Notes: a model not told the origin generated them from the letters alone. Numbered from the stretch's first letter, positions 8,191 to 18,141 are shown. The stretch is 64,000 nt of DNA from Noviherbaspirillum aerium (GCF_008929045.1 NZ_VFAH01000002.1:310001-374000); one strand, 5' to 3'. Numbers and translations: made by a program.

Positions 8191-10257
8191 TTAGAGCGAA
8201 GTTCGGATTCCCACAAAGAAACGGCGACCCGGCGCTGGCTCATAGAAACGGCGATTACCGTCATTGACGATCACCGACCCCGCATAGTGGCGGTCGAACA
8301 CATTGTCAATCCGACCAAACAGCGTCCATCGCGCCCGATTTGTCCGAAGCTCCTGCGCAACGCGTAAATTGAACACCGCATAGCCTGGCGCCGCTTCACT
8401 GTTGAGGTCGTCAACATAGGTCCTGCTCTCGATGCGCATCTCCAGCGCGGTGTTCAAGCCGTCCAAGGGCCGATATTCAACCTGACTGAAAAGACTATGC
8501 CTCGGCGCGCCAGGCAGCCGGTTGCCGGCATCGACCACGCCGTTGGCACTGGTGAAGCTTCGTTTGAAACGTGCATCGAGCAGCGTATAGGCCACTTCCG
8601 TGCTGAAGCTGCCCATGTTGTTGCCCCACGCTGCTTCAATCCCGCGCCGCTCCACGCGGTCGACATTCTGGAAGATCGAGCGGCCGTTCTCGGTGGCCTG
8701 CGGCACGATCTCATCGCGACTGCGCGCAGTAAACACGGCCAACGTCGCGCTCTGCGCACCGGAGCGCCATTTCATGCCAATTTCGCCCTGACGGCTCGTC
8801 GATGGCTGCAGGCCGAGGTTGGGACCGCTCCCCCCGCTGCGATAAGCCGATTCCGCCAGCGTTGGCGTTTCGAATCCGCGCCCGATATTGCCGTAGACAT
8901 TGAGACTGTCGTTCGCATACCAGACCAGCCCGAGCACCGGGCTGGTGTTGCGGTATTCGACACTGCCGCTGTCATTCGGACTGGCAGCGGTCACATAGCG
9001 GTCGTCGACCGATAGCCGCACACGGCTGGAGCGCAGGCCGGCGGTAGCCTTCCACTGTTCCGCGAAGGTCCAGTCCACCTGGCCGAAAACATCGACATTG
9101 TTGGCATTGTCGCGCTCATCCCGGCGCAGCGCGCCTGGCGAGCCATTGTTGTTGATGAAGCCGCGCCGAGTCTGATCGAGATCGTCGGCTTCCATTCCGA
9201 CGGTCCAGTTCAGCGGCATGCCGCCGGCCTGCGTTGCATGGGTCCAACTGATGCCCGCGCCGCGATAGTGGTTGTCAAGATCGACCACGCCGCCGGAAGA
9301 ATTGGCCGCGGCACCGGAGAACGACAGCGTCTGGAAGACTTCCCGCGTGCCGGCGTACAAGCGCGCATTGAGGGTATTGCCGCGGTCGAACTTGTGTTCC
9401 AGCACGAGGCCGGCCTGCTGCTGATCGACGGTCTTGCGGGTATCGAAAGTCAGCGCGACCGGCGCAACCTGGCGCGGATTCTGCTCGAACTGCGCGCGCG
9501 TCAGTCCGAGCGGGTCCTGCGCCAGCGGCTGGTCAAAGATGTTGACGATGCCGGTGAGCTTGGTGGACGAGGAAGGCTGCCACAGGACCTTGGCATTGAC
9601 CTGGGTGCGCTGTGCGGCGCTGTGGTCGCGGTAGCCGTCGGTTTCATAACGCGATACATCGAGCAGGCCGCCTAGCGTTTCGCCGCCCCCCGCCAGTGTA
9701 AATCCAAGCTGGCGCTGGCCGTCGCTGCCGGCACCGGCCGAGGCGCTGGCGTAAGGTGCCTGCGGCGACAGCGGTGGGTCGGCGGTAAACACCTGGAGTA
9801 CTCCGCCGGCCGCATTGCCATAGAGCTGGGCGACTGGTCCACGCAGGATCTCGATACGCCGCGCCGAGCTCAATGTGGCCGTGGACGCTTGGCCTTGCCC
9901 ATCGGGCATGGTGGCGGGGATGCCGTCGATGAGAATGCGCACGCCGCGCACGCCGAAGGTAGAACGCGTGCCGAAGCCGCGCACCGATAATTGCAAGTCT
10001 TGCGCATAGTTTTGCCGCTCGCGGACCTGAATACCAGGCGCGGTGCCAAGCAGTTCCGACAGATTGATGAGCGGTGAGGCGGTGCGCAGTGGATCAACTT
10101 GGACGGCGTCGACAGATGCGGCCGCGTCAAAACGTTTCTGTTCGCCGCGGCTGACGGAGACGACGACTTCTTCCAGCTGTTTCTCCTGCTGTGCGGCAAC
10201 ATCGGCAGCGGCGGCGAGAAGCGGGCTGGCCAGTAGCAAAAGATAGGTTCTGTCCAT
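8191..10257 (-). CDS. pqqU: TonB-dependent receptor, PqqU (YncD)-like, probable PQQ uptake
   Basis: A 688-residue outer-membrane receptor: signal peptide 1-22, TonB box near EEVVVSVSR (29-37), plug domain to about 165, then a 22-strand barrel. From memory the sequence follows E. coli YncD closely: the plug runs INLSELLGTAPGIQV, RQNYAQDLQLSVRGFGTRST and DGIPATMPDGQGQ, and the C-terminus reads GSVIVNDGNRRFYEPAPGR. YncD, renamed PqqU, imports the redox cofactor PQQ. The next genes in the same direction upstream encode a cytochrome c and a PQQ-type sugar dehydrogenase, which supports the same role here. An alternative is a generic siderophore receptor, but the match extends through the loops. No strong ribosome site is seen before ATG 10257. 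Confidence 0.85.
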   Translation of the reverse strand: MDRTYLLLLASPLLAAAADVAAQQEKQLEEVVVSVSRGEQKRFDAAASVDAVQVDPLRTASPLINLSELLGTAPGIQVRERQNYAQDLQLSVRGFGTRSTFGVRGVRILIDGIPATMPDGQGQASTATLSSARRIEILRGPVAQLYGNAAGGVLQVFTADPPLSPQAPYASASAGAGSDGQRQLGFTLAGGGETLGGLLDVSRYETDGYRDHSAAQRTQVNAKVLWQPSSSTKLTGIVNIFDQPLAQDPLGLTRAQFEQNPRQVAPVALTFDTRKTVDQQQAGLVLEHKFDRGNTLNARLYAGTREVFQTLSFSGAAANSSGGVVDLDNHYRGAGISWTHATQAGGMPLNWTVGMEADDLDQTRRGFINNNGSPGALRRDERDNANNVDVFGQVDWTFAEQWKATAGLRSSRVRLSVDDRYVTAASPNDSGSVEYRNTSPVLGLVWYANDSLNVYGNIGRGFETPTLAESAYRSGGSGPNLGLQPSTSRQGEIGMKWRSGAQSATLAVFTARSRDEIVPQATENGRSIFQNVDRVERRGIEAAWGNNMGSFSTEVAYTLLDARFKRSFTSANGVVDAGNRLPGAPRHSLFSQVEYRPLDGLNTALEMRIESRTYVDDLNSEAAPGYAVFNLRVAQELRTNRARWTLFGRIDNVFDRHYAGSVIVNDGNRRFYEPAPGRRFFVGIRTSL

Positions 10258-10330
10258 GGCACGATAGGCGAATTGCAGCTAACGCCACGAAGTTGCTTCA
10301 GACAAATGCATGATGCATCAGTAGTCGGTG

Positions 10331-10657
10331 TTATTTAATTGATAGCGCATATTCGGCCAAGAGCTTGGCGTCGGCATCCGAGAGCTGGGTTTGAGGCGGC
10401 ATAGGCATTTGGCCCCATACGCCAGAGCCCCCGGCTTTGATTTTTTTTGCCAGTTTATCGACCGCTTCATTGTCACCGGCGTACTTGGCGGACACTTCTT
10501 TAAGCGAAGGACCGAACCGCTTCTGATCAACTGCATGGCAAGCCATGCAGTTGGACTTTTTGAACAGTTCAGCATCAGCATAGGTGGATCCCGCAAAGAG
10601 CAGGATGCTAGATGCGACGCATACAGTCAGGATTTTATGCATGAACATGCTACTCAT
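10331..10657 (-). CDS. Periplasmic cytochrome c (c551/c552 type)
   Basis: A 108-residue class I cytochrome c. A signal peptide ends near TYA-DAELF; Met6 (10642) is an equally good start. The haem motif is CMACH (37-41) and the axial methionine is in the GQMPMPPQ segment. It carries single electrons in the periplasm. It lies between the dehydrogenase (10813-12078) and the PqqU-like receptor on the same strand, so it is the likely electron acceptor of the dehydrogenase and hands electrons to a terminal oxidase. Confidence 0.9.
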   Translation of the reverse strand: MSSMFMHKILTVCVASSILLFAGSTYADAELFKKSNCMACHAVDQKRFGPSLKEVSAKYAGDNEAVDKLAKKIKAGGSGVWGQMPMPPQTQLSDADAKLLAEYALSIK

Positions 10658-10812
10658 ATAGAACGCGCTCTTGCGAGCTTACGACTCCACCGCCGCCATG
10701 CTGCGGCGACACGTGGAGACTGATGCGCAAATACCGATGGGCTCAAAAAGCGCCAGCGAAAACGATCCGCTTTTCACCGTACTGCTTGCTCGGCCGTACG
10801 GTGACAGGGATA

Positions 10813-12078
10813 TCAGTTCGGGGTCAGCTTATAGATTTCACCCTCATCGGTTGCCACATACAGGTTGCCGTCCGGGCCCTGCACTACAGATCGGAAACGT
10901 CCTGCCGGCATAGGCAGCGACACCTTGGTACGCTTGGCGCTCTCACCGTTGGCGCTAATATCCAGTACGTCCAACCGATTGCCGACTGGAGTGCCATGGA
11001 TGCCGATGCCCATGTAGGAGACCACCATTCTGCCGTCCCACTCCTTCCATTGCTTACCGCTAAGGAAAGTGCCGGAAGACATACCTTGAGAAAGGCCTTC
11101 GTTGGTCCAGGCCGGTTTCATTGCCTTCGGGTAGGTCTTCAGGTCGGTCATCGGCATGAATTTCGACCGTTCCTTAGGATCGACCGCAGCCATCTGATTC
11201 GGGCTATAACCACAGTAATTATCGGGGCAATCGCCGCGCCCGTTGACATTCGCACGCGGGTCCCAGCCCGCATTGCCACCGGGCTTTAGCGCGGTAACTT
11301 CATCCGTATGCCATGGACCGTTTTCCGCAGTGAACGGCTGGTTGGTACCCGGTCGGAACGTGATGCCCTGAGGATTGCGATGACCGTAAGTGTAGATACG
11401 AGGGTCGAACCCTTTCGGCGCATTATTACCAGGCGCCGCATTGCCTTCGCGGTCGATGCGCAGCACCTTGCCGCCTATACGTGTCGGGCTCTGCGGAACT
11501 TCGTGGTTGTGGGTGTCGCCAGTCGTGACGTACAGGAAGCCGTCGCCGGGACTGAAGCGAACGCGACCGCCGTTGTGGGCGCCGGGGCCACCGAAGGGAT
11601 GGTCGCTCGCCGCCGCTTTGTATGGAATGTCGGTGACAATGTCCTTGCGATCCGATACCTTCGTCAGATCTTCGCTGACGACAAAACGCATCACGCGGTT
11701 CGTCTTCGGCTGAGCCATGTCCGAGGCGGAGTAGACGTAAATAAAACGGTTCTTAGCGAAGTCGGGGTCGACAGCCACGCCATTCATGCCGGCCTGGCCT
11801 TCACAAAACAGATCGCCAGCCGTGGTGCCGTAATCCTTGGAGTCCTTCATGCCAAGGAGGCGGTTAACCTTTCCCTCGGCGGTACGCACTGACAGGCCAT
11901 GGCACTTCTCGGTAAAGAACATGGTGCCGTCCGGGAGAAAGGCCATGTCCCATGGATTGTTCAACTTGGTCAGGACGGTAGTTGACGCCAAAGTTGGCGC
12001 CGCAGCGTTAGCACCGCCGGCAACAGCAATGCCGGCTCCGACGAAAAGCATGCAGCTGGCGAGTTTGGTAAGACGCAT
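10813..12078 (-). CDS. Soluble PQQ-dependent sugar/aldose dehydrogenase (GSDH family)
   Basis: A 421-residue exported six-bladed propeller enzyme of the glucose/sorbosone dehydrogenase family. The signal peptide ends near NAA-APT. Family landmarks are NPWDMAFLPDG (41-51), GAHNGGRVRFSPGDG with the likely catalytic His168, IGGKVLRIDR (201-210), GHRNPQGITFRPG with Arg234, and ENGPWHTDE. Members bind PQQ and calcium and oxidise an aldehyde or sugar hydroxyl. The closest well-known types are E. coli YliI/Asd and Acinetobacter sGDH; the substrate here is not deducible. A near-ideal AAGGAGGAGATATC ribosome site precedes ATG 12078. Together with the cytochrome and receptor genes it forms a possible PQQ-scavenging module. 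Confidence 0.88.
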   Translation of the reverse strand: MRLTKLASCMLFVGAGIAVAGGANAAAPTLASTTVLTKLNNPWDMAFLPDGTMFFTEKCHGLSVRTAEGKVNRLLGMKDSKDYGTTAGDLFCEGQAGMNGVAVDPDFAKNRFIYVYSASDMAQPKTNRVMRFVVSEDLTKVSDRKDIVTDIPYKAAASDHPFGGPGAHNGGRVRFSPGDGFLYVTTGDTHNHEVPQSPTRIGGKVLRIDREGNAAPGNNAPKGFDPRIYTYGHRNPQGITFRPGTNQPFTAENGPWHTDEVTALKPGGNAGWDPRANVNGRGDCPDNYCGYSPNQMAAVDPKERSKFMPMTDLKTYPKAMKPAWTNEGLSQGMSSGTFLSGKQWKEWDGRMVVSYMGIGIHGTPVGNRLDVLDISANGESAKRTKVSLPMPAGRFRSVVQGPDGNLYVATDEGEIYKLTPN

Positions 12079-12234
12079 GATATCTCCTCCTTTTACTTAT
12101 TCTTGACATTAGGGTTACTGAGATAGATAGATAAACGGTAGCAGCAGGCCTTAGATGTATTTTGATCTTAATCAATCACTCCATGGCGTGCGCATGCCTC
12201 TGGATCGATTAGCAATCATGGCTGGTGGCATGAG

Positions 12235-12545
12235 ATGAAGGCACGTTGGCAGACCGGCTCTTATCGCGCCGCTGAACACGCAAAACGCGATCATGAATCT
12301 TCCTATCCCGCCAAGGCTAACACTGACACTTACGAACCGTCTCACAAAGAAAGGGCCACTAAGGTGACGATCGCCTCGACGCATTGGCTGCGGCACACCA
12401 CTATTAATATATGGAAAATATTGTGATTGATCGACGTTATGTACGGGACAAGCTAATACATGAATCCATTGCGCCGACAAACATTTATCTGCATGCCACT
12501 GACGACTATGGCTTTTGTACCGACTCTGTAAAGTTGATTCCGGGA
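12235..12545 (+). pseudogene. Broken tyrosine recombinase C-terminus (copy 2)
   Basis: One frame (to 12426) contains KVTIASTHWLRHTTI, matching the ASTHWLRHTF block with the catalytic Arg-His; the next frame continues VRDKLIHESIAPTNIYLHAT with the active-site tyrosine. The two halves are in different frames and nothing upstream is intact, so the gene is dead. The second half is nearly the same DNA as the fragment at 3.92 kb. Confidence 0.7.
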
Positions 12546-12632
12546 TTCCGCCAGCAGTCGCCTGCCAGGCCGACATGGCTCACTTTTCTATTTCAAATCG
12601 GCCCAAGGCGATTGGCTCTGCAGGAGACTGTG

Positions 12633-13260
12633 ATGAACCGGAAATATGTGCCGCAACTGACTGCGCAAGAGCGGGCATGGATGGAAGCAATGGTACGCAC
12701 CGGCAAATCCGGGGCACGGAAGATCCGGCTGGCGCATGCCTTGCTCAAGATGGACCAAGGAAAAACGGGTCAGGCTGGAAGGATGCGTGCATTGCCGGGG
12801 CGTTCGGCATGACGAGCCGCAGTTTGGAGAATTGGCGCAAGCGAAGCGCAGTGAGTCAAACTGACCTGTTCGCGCGCCAGAAAGATCGGCTGGCTGGACA
12901 TTAAACTTGTTGGCCGACAAGCCGGGGAAACCGCGCATTGTCGAGGCGATTTCACGCGAAACCGGGCGGCGCACACTTAAAAAAATAATTTCGAACCTTG
13001 GCTGAAACAGCAATGGTGCATCCCGCCGGCACAAGATGCCGAATTTGCCTGCCAGATGGAGCAGGTGCTGAAAGTCTACGCCCAATCCTACAATGCACGT
13101 CATCCAGTCGTTTGCATGGATGAGCAGCTCAAATAGTTGATTGACGAAGTCCGCGAACCGGTGGTGGCACTGGATGGGACGGTTGGAAAAGACTTCGCGT
13201 ATGTACGACGCGGGATGTGCGTGGCGTGGATGTTCGTCGAGCGGAGATGCAGGGCGGTCT
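12633..13260 (+). pseudogene. Decayed IS630-family transposase
   Basis: It begins with a good ribosome site and MNRKYVPQLTAQERAWMEAM followed by VRTGKSGARKIRLAHALLKM, the usual IS630 N-terminus. The frame then shifts: LADKPGKPRIVEAISRETGR comes in another frame, followed by FEPWLKQQWCIPPAQDAEFA and NARHPVVCMDEQLK, which carries the first catalytic Asp, then a stop codon and LIDEVREPVVALDG. At least two frameshifts and one stop make it non-functional; the DDE C-terminal half is missing. Confidence 0.85.
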
Positions 13261-13502
13261 GGTACCGCGCGTTAAGAAAGTGTCAGTCAAGTGCGGCTGA
13301 AAATCGTCCCGATGCGACGTCAACAACGGCATCGACATCGGCATCAGCAACGCACGCACGGCCCCGGCTTTCGCTACCGGGGATGCAATCGCTTGGTACC
13401 CGCATCGCTCCGTACTGGCAGAAACAAGCATGGCGGGAGCTATGTGCGATGCTCTGTCGGACGAGGCATCGCCGCCTGGTGAAAATAGCTTGCCTTGCCG
13501 GA

Positions 13503-14843
13503 CTATGCCGCCGAGAAAACCGTTTCCATTTCGCGTCTGAAACGAACCGCGAGCGCCGTCGCGTCATAATCGACATCCTCCCAGCCTACCGCCTGCCCGG
13601 CCGGGACGGGGTTCTTCAGTGTGATGCCATGCGCCAGGCCCAGCGGCAAGCCTTTCAGGCGCAGGGACTGCTCTGCGGGAAGCAGCTTGCCATAAACGGT
13701 AAACCCGCCTTCCCCGTCCAGGATCTCCCCGGCAGCCAGATCGCGCTTTGCGGTTGCCACGACATCGCCGTGCCAACATATCGGTGCACCGGTGGCTTCG
13801 CCGCGAAGGCCGACCGAGGCAACGCTGATCCCCAGCTCAAGACCTATCAAATGAAACGGTTTGTACATGGACGAATATTCTCCGCTCCGATCAGTGACCA
13901 GGCCGTACTCGCTGAAGCACCGTCTGACGTAGTCACTGCCCGCCGCGAAAGTGACGTAGACACCCCAGCGCAGGTCGCGCGGTATCGGAGAGCCATCGCG
14001 TTCCAAACTTGAAATCACTTCTACCTGACCGCGATGCAACAAGATGCCGCCATCGGCTTGCGGCTTGAGGACTTCAGGTAATCTGTCCACATCCACTGCC
14101 GGAAATGTCAGCCCCGCTGGAGCTTGCAAGCCGGTCGCATTCGCAACGGCGGCCATTTCGATAGCGCTTTTCGTGCCATCCAGGAAGCTGTTGAACATCT
14201 GCGCATTCATGCCGCCGCGTTTTGCATCCTCGGCTGACAGGCCGTAGTGTTGCCATACCGTTGCGGGCGTGGAGACATGGTAAGCCGGAAGATACTTGGT
14301 TCCTTTGCCTGCCGCGACAATCTCGAAGCCTGCCGTACGGGCCCAGTCCACCATTTCGCAAATCAGAGCCGGCTGGTCGCCGTAGGCCAGCGAATAAACG
14401 ATGCCTGCCTCGTCAGCCCTGCGCTTGAGCAACGGCCCCGCGAGCGCATCGGCTTCGACGTTGACCATGATGATGTGTTTGTTGTGGTCGCAGCAAGCGA
14501 GCACATGCGCAATGCCCGCTGCCGGGTTGCCGGTCGCTTCGATGACAATATCGACGTGGGGCGAGGCGATGAGTGCAAGACTGTCTTCTATGATGGCTGT
14601 GGCACCGCTCTTGGCCGCCTGTTCCAGTGATGCAGCGGAGCAACGCTCCTCGGTCCAGCCCAAGCCTTTCAGCGACTCGCGCACCCGCGCCGGTTGCAAA
14701 TCGGCGATCCCTGTCAAGTGAATGCCAGGCGTCCGTGGCACTTGGGAAAGGTACATGGAGCCAAACTTTCCGGCGCCGATGAGTCCGATCCGTAACGGCT
14801 TTCCCTGCTGGGCACGCGCCTGCAATTTCGCGAAAAGATTCAT
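13503..14843 (-). CDS. NAD(P)-dependent oxidoreductase with C-terminal SAF domain
   Basis: A 446-residue cytosolic enzyme. The Rossmann fold opens at IGLIGAGKFGSMYLSQV (19-35), with a homoserine-dehydrogenase/Gfo-Idh-like NAD-binding half (ATGNPAAGIAHV) and a C-terminal SAF domain around HGDVVATAKRDLAAGEILDG. This two-part layout belongs to a family annotated as homoserine dehydrogenase-like or SAF-domain oxidoreductases, some of which act on branched sugar acids such as apionate intermediates; the substrate here is unknown. A GGAGA ribosome site precedes ATG 14843. It is alone between an IS remnant and a divergently placed kinase gene. Confidence 0.88.
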   Translation of the reverse strand: MNLFAKLQARAQQGKPLRIGLIGAGKFGSMYLSQVPRTPGIHLTGIADLQPARVRESLKGLGWTEERCSAASLEQAAKSGATAIIEDSLALIASPHVDIVIEATGNPAAGIAHVLACCDHNKHIIMVNVEADALAGPLLKRRADEAGIVYSLAYGDQPALICEMVDWARTAGFEIVAAGKGTKYLPAYHVSTPATVWQHYGLSAEDAKRGGMNAQMFNSFLDGTKSAIEMAAVANATGLQAPAGLTFPAVDVDRLPEVLKPQADGGILLHRGQVEVISSLERDGSPIPRDLRWGVYVTFAAGSDYVRRCFSEYGLVTDRSGEYSSMYKPFHLIGLELGISVASVGLRGEATGAPICWHGDVVATAKRDLAAGEILDGEGGFTVYGKLLPAEQSLRLKGLPLGLAHGITLKNPVPAGQAVGWEDVDYDATALAVRFRREMETVFSAA

Positions 14844-15238
14844 GGTGTCTCCTTGTATTTGTATTGGATCCAGGATCTTTACTATATCCTACCGTCACAT
14901 GCGGTCGCGACGTGCCCGCCGCGTACGGATGAACACTGCGCAGTGAGATAAGCTGGAGTGAATTTCACCGCCAACAGAACAATGGCAAACACAATGCCGA
15001 ATTGAATTGCTGCATTCAGGCTCAAAGGCTTGCGTAATGCCAGTCTTGAGGCGCCCCGGCTTGTAAGGGTGGATGTGGCCACAGTACCAAAGTGCCCATA
15101 CAGCAGGCTGCGCAAGGAGTTTGCCAGCGCCAAGCTCGATTAGCGACCAGACTTGCCAAAACATCGAAATTCGGTTCTCAAAAAATCGCGTATGCTGGCA
15201 CCTTTGGCTGGGTATTTAATTCTGGCCTGGATGACGCC
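14844..15238. other. Intergenic region between divergent genes
   Basis: Holds the start regions of the oxidoreductase (minus) and the histidine kinase (plus). The kinase frame is open from 15092, but the part before 15239 shows no domain. No clear operator was seen. Confidence 0.4.
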
Positions 15239-18022
15239 ATGGCCCAGTACAACCAGACAACCACAGAAGTCGGCAAGCAGCCCCTTCCCCCACCCTCTTC
15301 CGTCCCTCTTCAGTTCCGTCCAAATCTTCGCTTGCGATTTGCCGTTGCACTCGCTGTCACGGTCTTGACACTTGCATTAGGTATCGCGGCGGTGCTGGAA
15401 AACGTGGCGAGCCGTGAAGTCGCCAAGCTCAGTGCCCAAAATCTGGAGAACATCAGCCGCCAGATGGCACGCGAAATTTCGACCGGCATGAGCCGATTCG
15501 CCATAGAAATCGAAACTCAGGCGCAGATTCCAACTTTGCGGAACCCATCGACCAAGGCTGACGACATGCGGTCGATTCTGGACCGGTTTGTGGCACATCA
15601 TCCCGAATTTTCCTACTTGGGCGTCATCGACGTGGATAGCGCCCGCGTACTCGCAGCGAACGCGGGACTGTTTGAAGGCGGCAGTGCTACTGGACGCCCG
15701 ATTTTTGAGAATGGAAAAAAAGGGTTGTTTCTCGGTGATGTCCATCCCGCGGTGCGATTAGCGGAATTACTGCCCAAGCCACCTAGCGGGGACGGCTTGC
15801 GCTTTCTGGATGTCAGCGTTCCCATCCTGGATGACGGTGGCCAGCCTACGAGGGTACTGGCTGGGCATATTAGTTTTGAATGGACCCGTCAACTGCGCGA
15901 GCAGGTGCTCGCCCCCATCAGGGATGCACGCGGCATCGAGATCATGCTGGTGGACACAACTGGCAAGATCGTGCTGACTCCCAACGAAGAGATCAAGGTT
16001 GGGCAGCCGATCGCGGAATTGGTCCGTACGAACATGACGGATCGAGCCGAGTTGCATTCCTGGGCCAATGGCTTGTCTTACCTGACTACCTCCGCTCGGG
16101 TGATTCCAGATGGCGCATTCGATGGGTTCGGGTGGCGCGTAGTGGCGCGTCAGCCAGAAGAGTTCGCCTTGGCCCCTGCCAGCCGCTTGCGCGACTCGTT
16201 CTTTTTTGGTGCGGCACTGCTTGGCGCCCTTGCCGCCGTGCTGGCATGGGCCGCTGCCGGCAGAATCACTCGCCCGGTGTACGACCTGGCGAACTATGCA
16301 ACCCAGTTAGCGCCAGATACCACACGGGCGGCATCACATGATGCTCCAGTTGGTGAAATAGAACAGGTCCGCCGCACGTTATCGCACCTGTCGCTAGACC
16401 AGCAGCGCCAGAACGAGGAACTGCAAGAACGCAAGCGTCGATTTGCAGCCTTCGCAGACTCCTTGCCGCACCTGGTGTTCGAAATTGATGCGGATGGAAA
16501 ACTGGAATACGTCAACCAGCAATGGATTGCCCAGTTCGGACTAAGTGAAGGCATGGCGCTGGAGCACCTGGTCCAGCGTATGCCGGAAGACGATCGCAAG
16601 GCACTCTTTGAACCATGGGAAGCGGCAAGGCAAACGGGTGAACCTTTGGATCTTTTGGCACGCTTTGTCACTGCCGAATCTGGCACGCCGGAATGGTTCC
16701 GTATGCGTGCGCTGCCTGTGACAGGCAATGACGGGAAAGTACTGCGTTGGCTTGGGACGCTCAGCAGTGTTCAGGACACGATGCGGGCAGCGGAAGAGGT
16801 AGAACGCTTGTTGGCACGAGAGCAGGCGGCGCATGCCGAACTGGCGCGTACCAACGCCATGAAGGATAATTTTCTGGCTACCTTGTCTCACGAACTCAGA
16901 ACACCTCTCAATGTCATCGGAGGCTGGGCGCAAATGTTGGCACTCAATCCGGTAGATCCGGAGTATGTGCTCAAGGGATCACGCATCATTCAAAAGAATA
17001 TTGACTTGCAAGTGACCATGATTGATGGCTTGCTGGACATGAGTGCCATCGTAGCCGGAAAAGTCTCGCTCGATCTACAGGCAACCGATGTCGCCCAACT
17101 GCTTGTTAATGTGCGAGATGCTTTTTCCAAACTGGCTGCCGACAAAGACGTGAAGCTGGAGATGGACATTCCACGGCATCCGCTGCTTATTGAAGCCGAC
17201 CCCCGGCGCATGGATCAGGTCCTTGCCAACCTCGTGTCCAATTCACTCAAGTTCACCGACAAAGGCGGGCGGATTCGGCTGACTGCTACACCTACTGAGG
17301 CAGGCAGGGTCTCCATTATCATCGAAGATTCCGGGTGCGGCATCGATCCGGAATTCTTGCCCCATGTATTCGATCGCTTCCGGCAGCAAGACTCGTCCAT
17401 ATCGCGAAAGAAGGGCGGGGTCGGCTTGGGTTTGGCTATTGTAAAAAGTCTCGTCGATCTGCAAGGCGGCACTATTCATGCCCGTAGCAGTGGCATAGGC
17501 AAGGGCTGCGTATTCACCATGGATTTCTCTCGTATTGAGACCGATGCCAATCCGGATGACCCGACGGCGGATGAGGAACAAAGGCTGCTGCTCGGGCAGT
17601 TTGGCAATGTGCGTGTTCTACTGATAGAAGATGACGAACAGGCTCGCGAAGTCACCAGGGACGCCCTCATGGCTTTGGGTGCCAAAGTGACCGATGCGGC
17701 AGATGCGCTTATGGGATGGAAAATACTGGAAGCACATGGCCCTTTTGATGTCCTTGTCTGCGACATAGGGTTGCCAAGTATGGATGGCTACCAATTCGTG
17801 CGGCGCGTGCGAAAAAGCGAAGACGACAGGATCGCCGGAATTCCCAGCATTGCATTGACCGCATTTGCTATGCCCCATGATGAAATACGTGCACAAGAAG
17901 CTGGCTTTGACCGACATGTTCCCAAGCCGTTCAGCCTGGCAATGTTGAGTTCCACAATGGCGGAGTTGGTGTCATTGAACGCGGAGGTCAGGCAGAGTAA
18001 TCTGGCGGCGGACCAAGGATAG
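15239..18022 (+). CDS. Hybrid sensor histidine kinase with C-terminal receiver
   Basis: A 927-residue inner-membrane sensor, counted from ATG 15239; an in-frame start at 15092 would add 49 residues of unlikely sequence. Order of domains: membrane helix about 32-52, periplasmic CACHE-like sensor to about 330, second helix, HAMP, PAS (about 400-520), HisKA with His551 (LSHELRTPLN), HATPase with N box NLVSNSLKFTD and G boxes DSGCGI and GGVGLGLAI, and a receiver with Asp842 (VCDIGLPSMDG) and KPFS. The kinase phosphorylates itself and passes phosphate to its own receiver, so a phosphotransfer or response-regulator partner must be encoded elsewhere. Confidence 0.94.
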   Translation: MAQYNQTTTEVGKQPLPPPSSVPLQFRPNLRLRFAVALAVTVLTLALGIAAVLENVASREVAKLSAQNLENISRQMAREISTGMSRFAIEIETQAQIPTLRNPSTKADDMRSILDRFVAHHPEFSYLGVIDVDSARVLAANAGLFEGGSATGRPIFENGKKGLFLGDVHPAVRLAELLPKPPSGDGLRFLDVSVPILDDGGQPTRVLAGHISFEWTRQLREQVLAPIRDARGIEIMLVDTTGKIVLTPNEEIKVGQPIAELVRTNMTDRAELHSWANGLSYLTTSARVIPDGAFDGFGWRVVARQPEEFALAPASRLRDSFFFGAALLGALAAVLAWAAAGRITRPVYDLANYATQLAPDTTRAASHDAPVGEIEQVRRTLSHLSLDQQRQNEELQERKRRFAAFADSLPHLVFEIDADGKLEYVNQQWIAQFGLSEGMALEHLVQRMPEDDRKALFEPWEAARQTGEPLDLLARFVTAESGTPEWFRMRALPVTGNDGKVLRWLGTLSSVQDTMRAAEEVERLLAREQAAHAELARTNAMKDNFLATLSHELRTPLNVIGGWAQMLALNPVDPEYVLKGSRIIQKNIDLQVTMIDGLLDMSAIVAGKVSLDLQATDVAQLLVNVRDAFSKLAADKDVKLEMDIPRHPLLIEADPRRMDQVLANLVSNSLKFTDKGGRIRLTATPTEAGRVSIIIEDSGCGIDPEFLPHVFDRFRQQDSSISRKKGGVGLGLAIVKSLVDLQGGTIHARSSGIGKGCVFTMDFSRIETDANPDDPTADEEQRLLLGQFGNVRVLLIEDDEQAREVTRDALMALGAKVTDAADALMGWKILEAHGPFDVLVCDIGLPSMDGYQFVRRVRKSEDDRIAGIPSIALTAFAMPHDEIRAQEAGFDRHVPKPFSLAMLSSTMAELVSLNAEVRQSNLAADQG

Positions 18023-18141
18023 TTGGTAACGTCATAGCCTTCCATCCGAGCGGTTTGTGCAATGCTGTCGCGCCTAGGCTGTGGGCACGTCGCAGCGGCT
18101 TCATTGACGTCGTCTTCCAGTGCAACTCAGCTTGATGCAAC

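Noticed and set aside
13137-14012. A 291-residue plus-strand ORF
   Set aside because: Begins in the dead transposase and runs antisense to the SAF-domain oxidoreductase.
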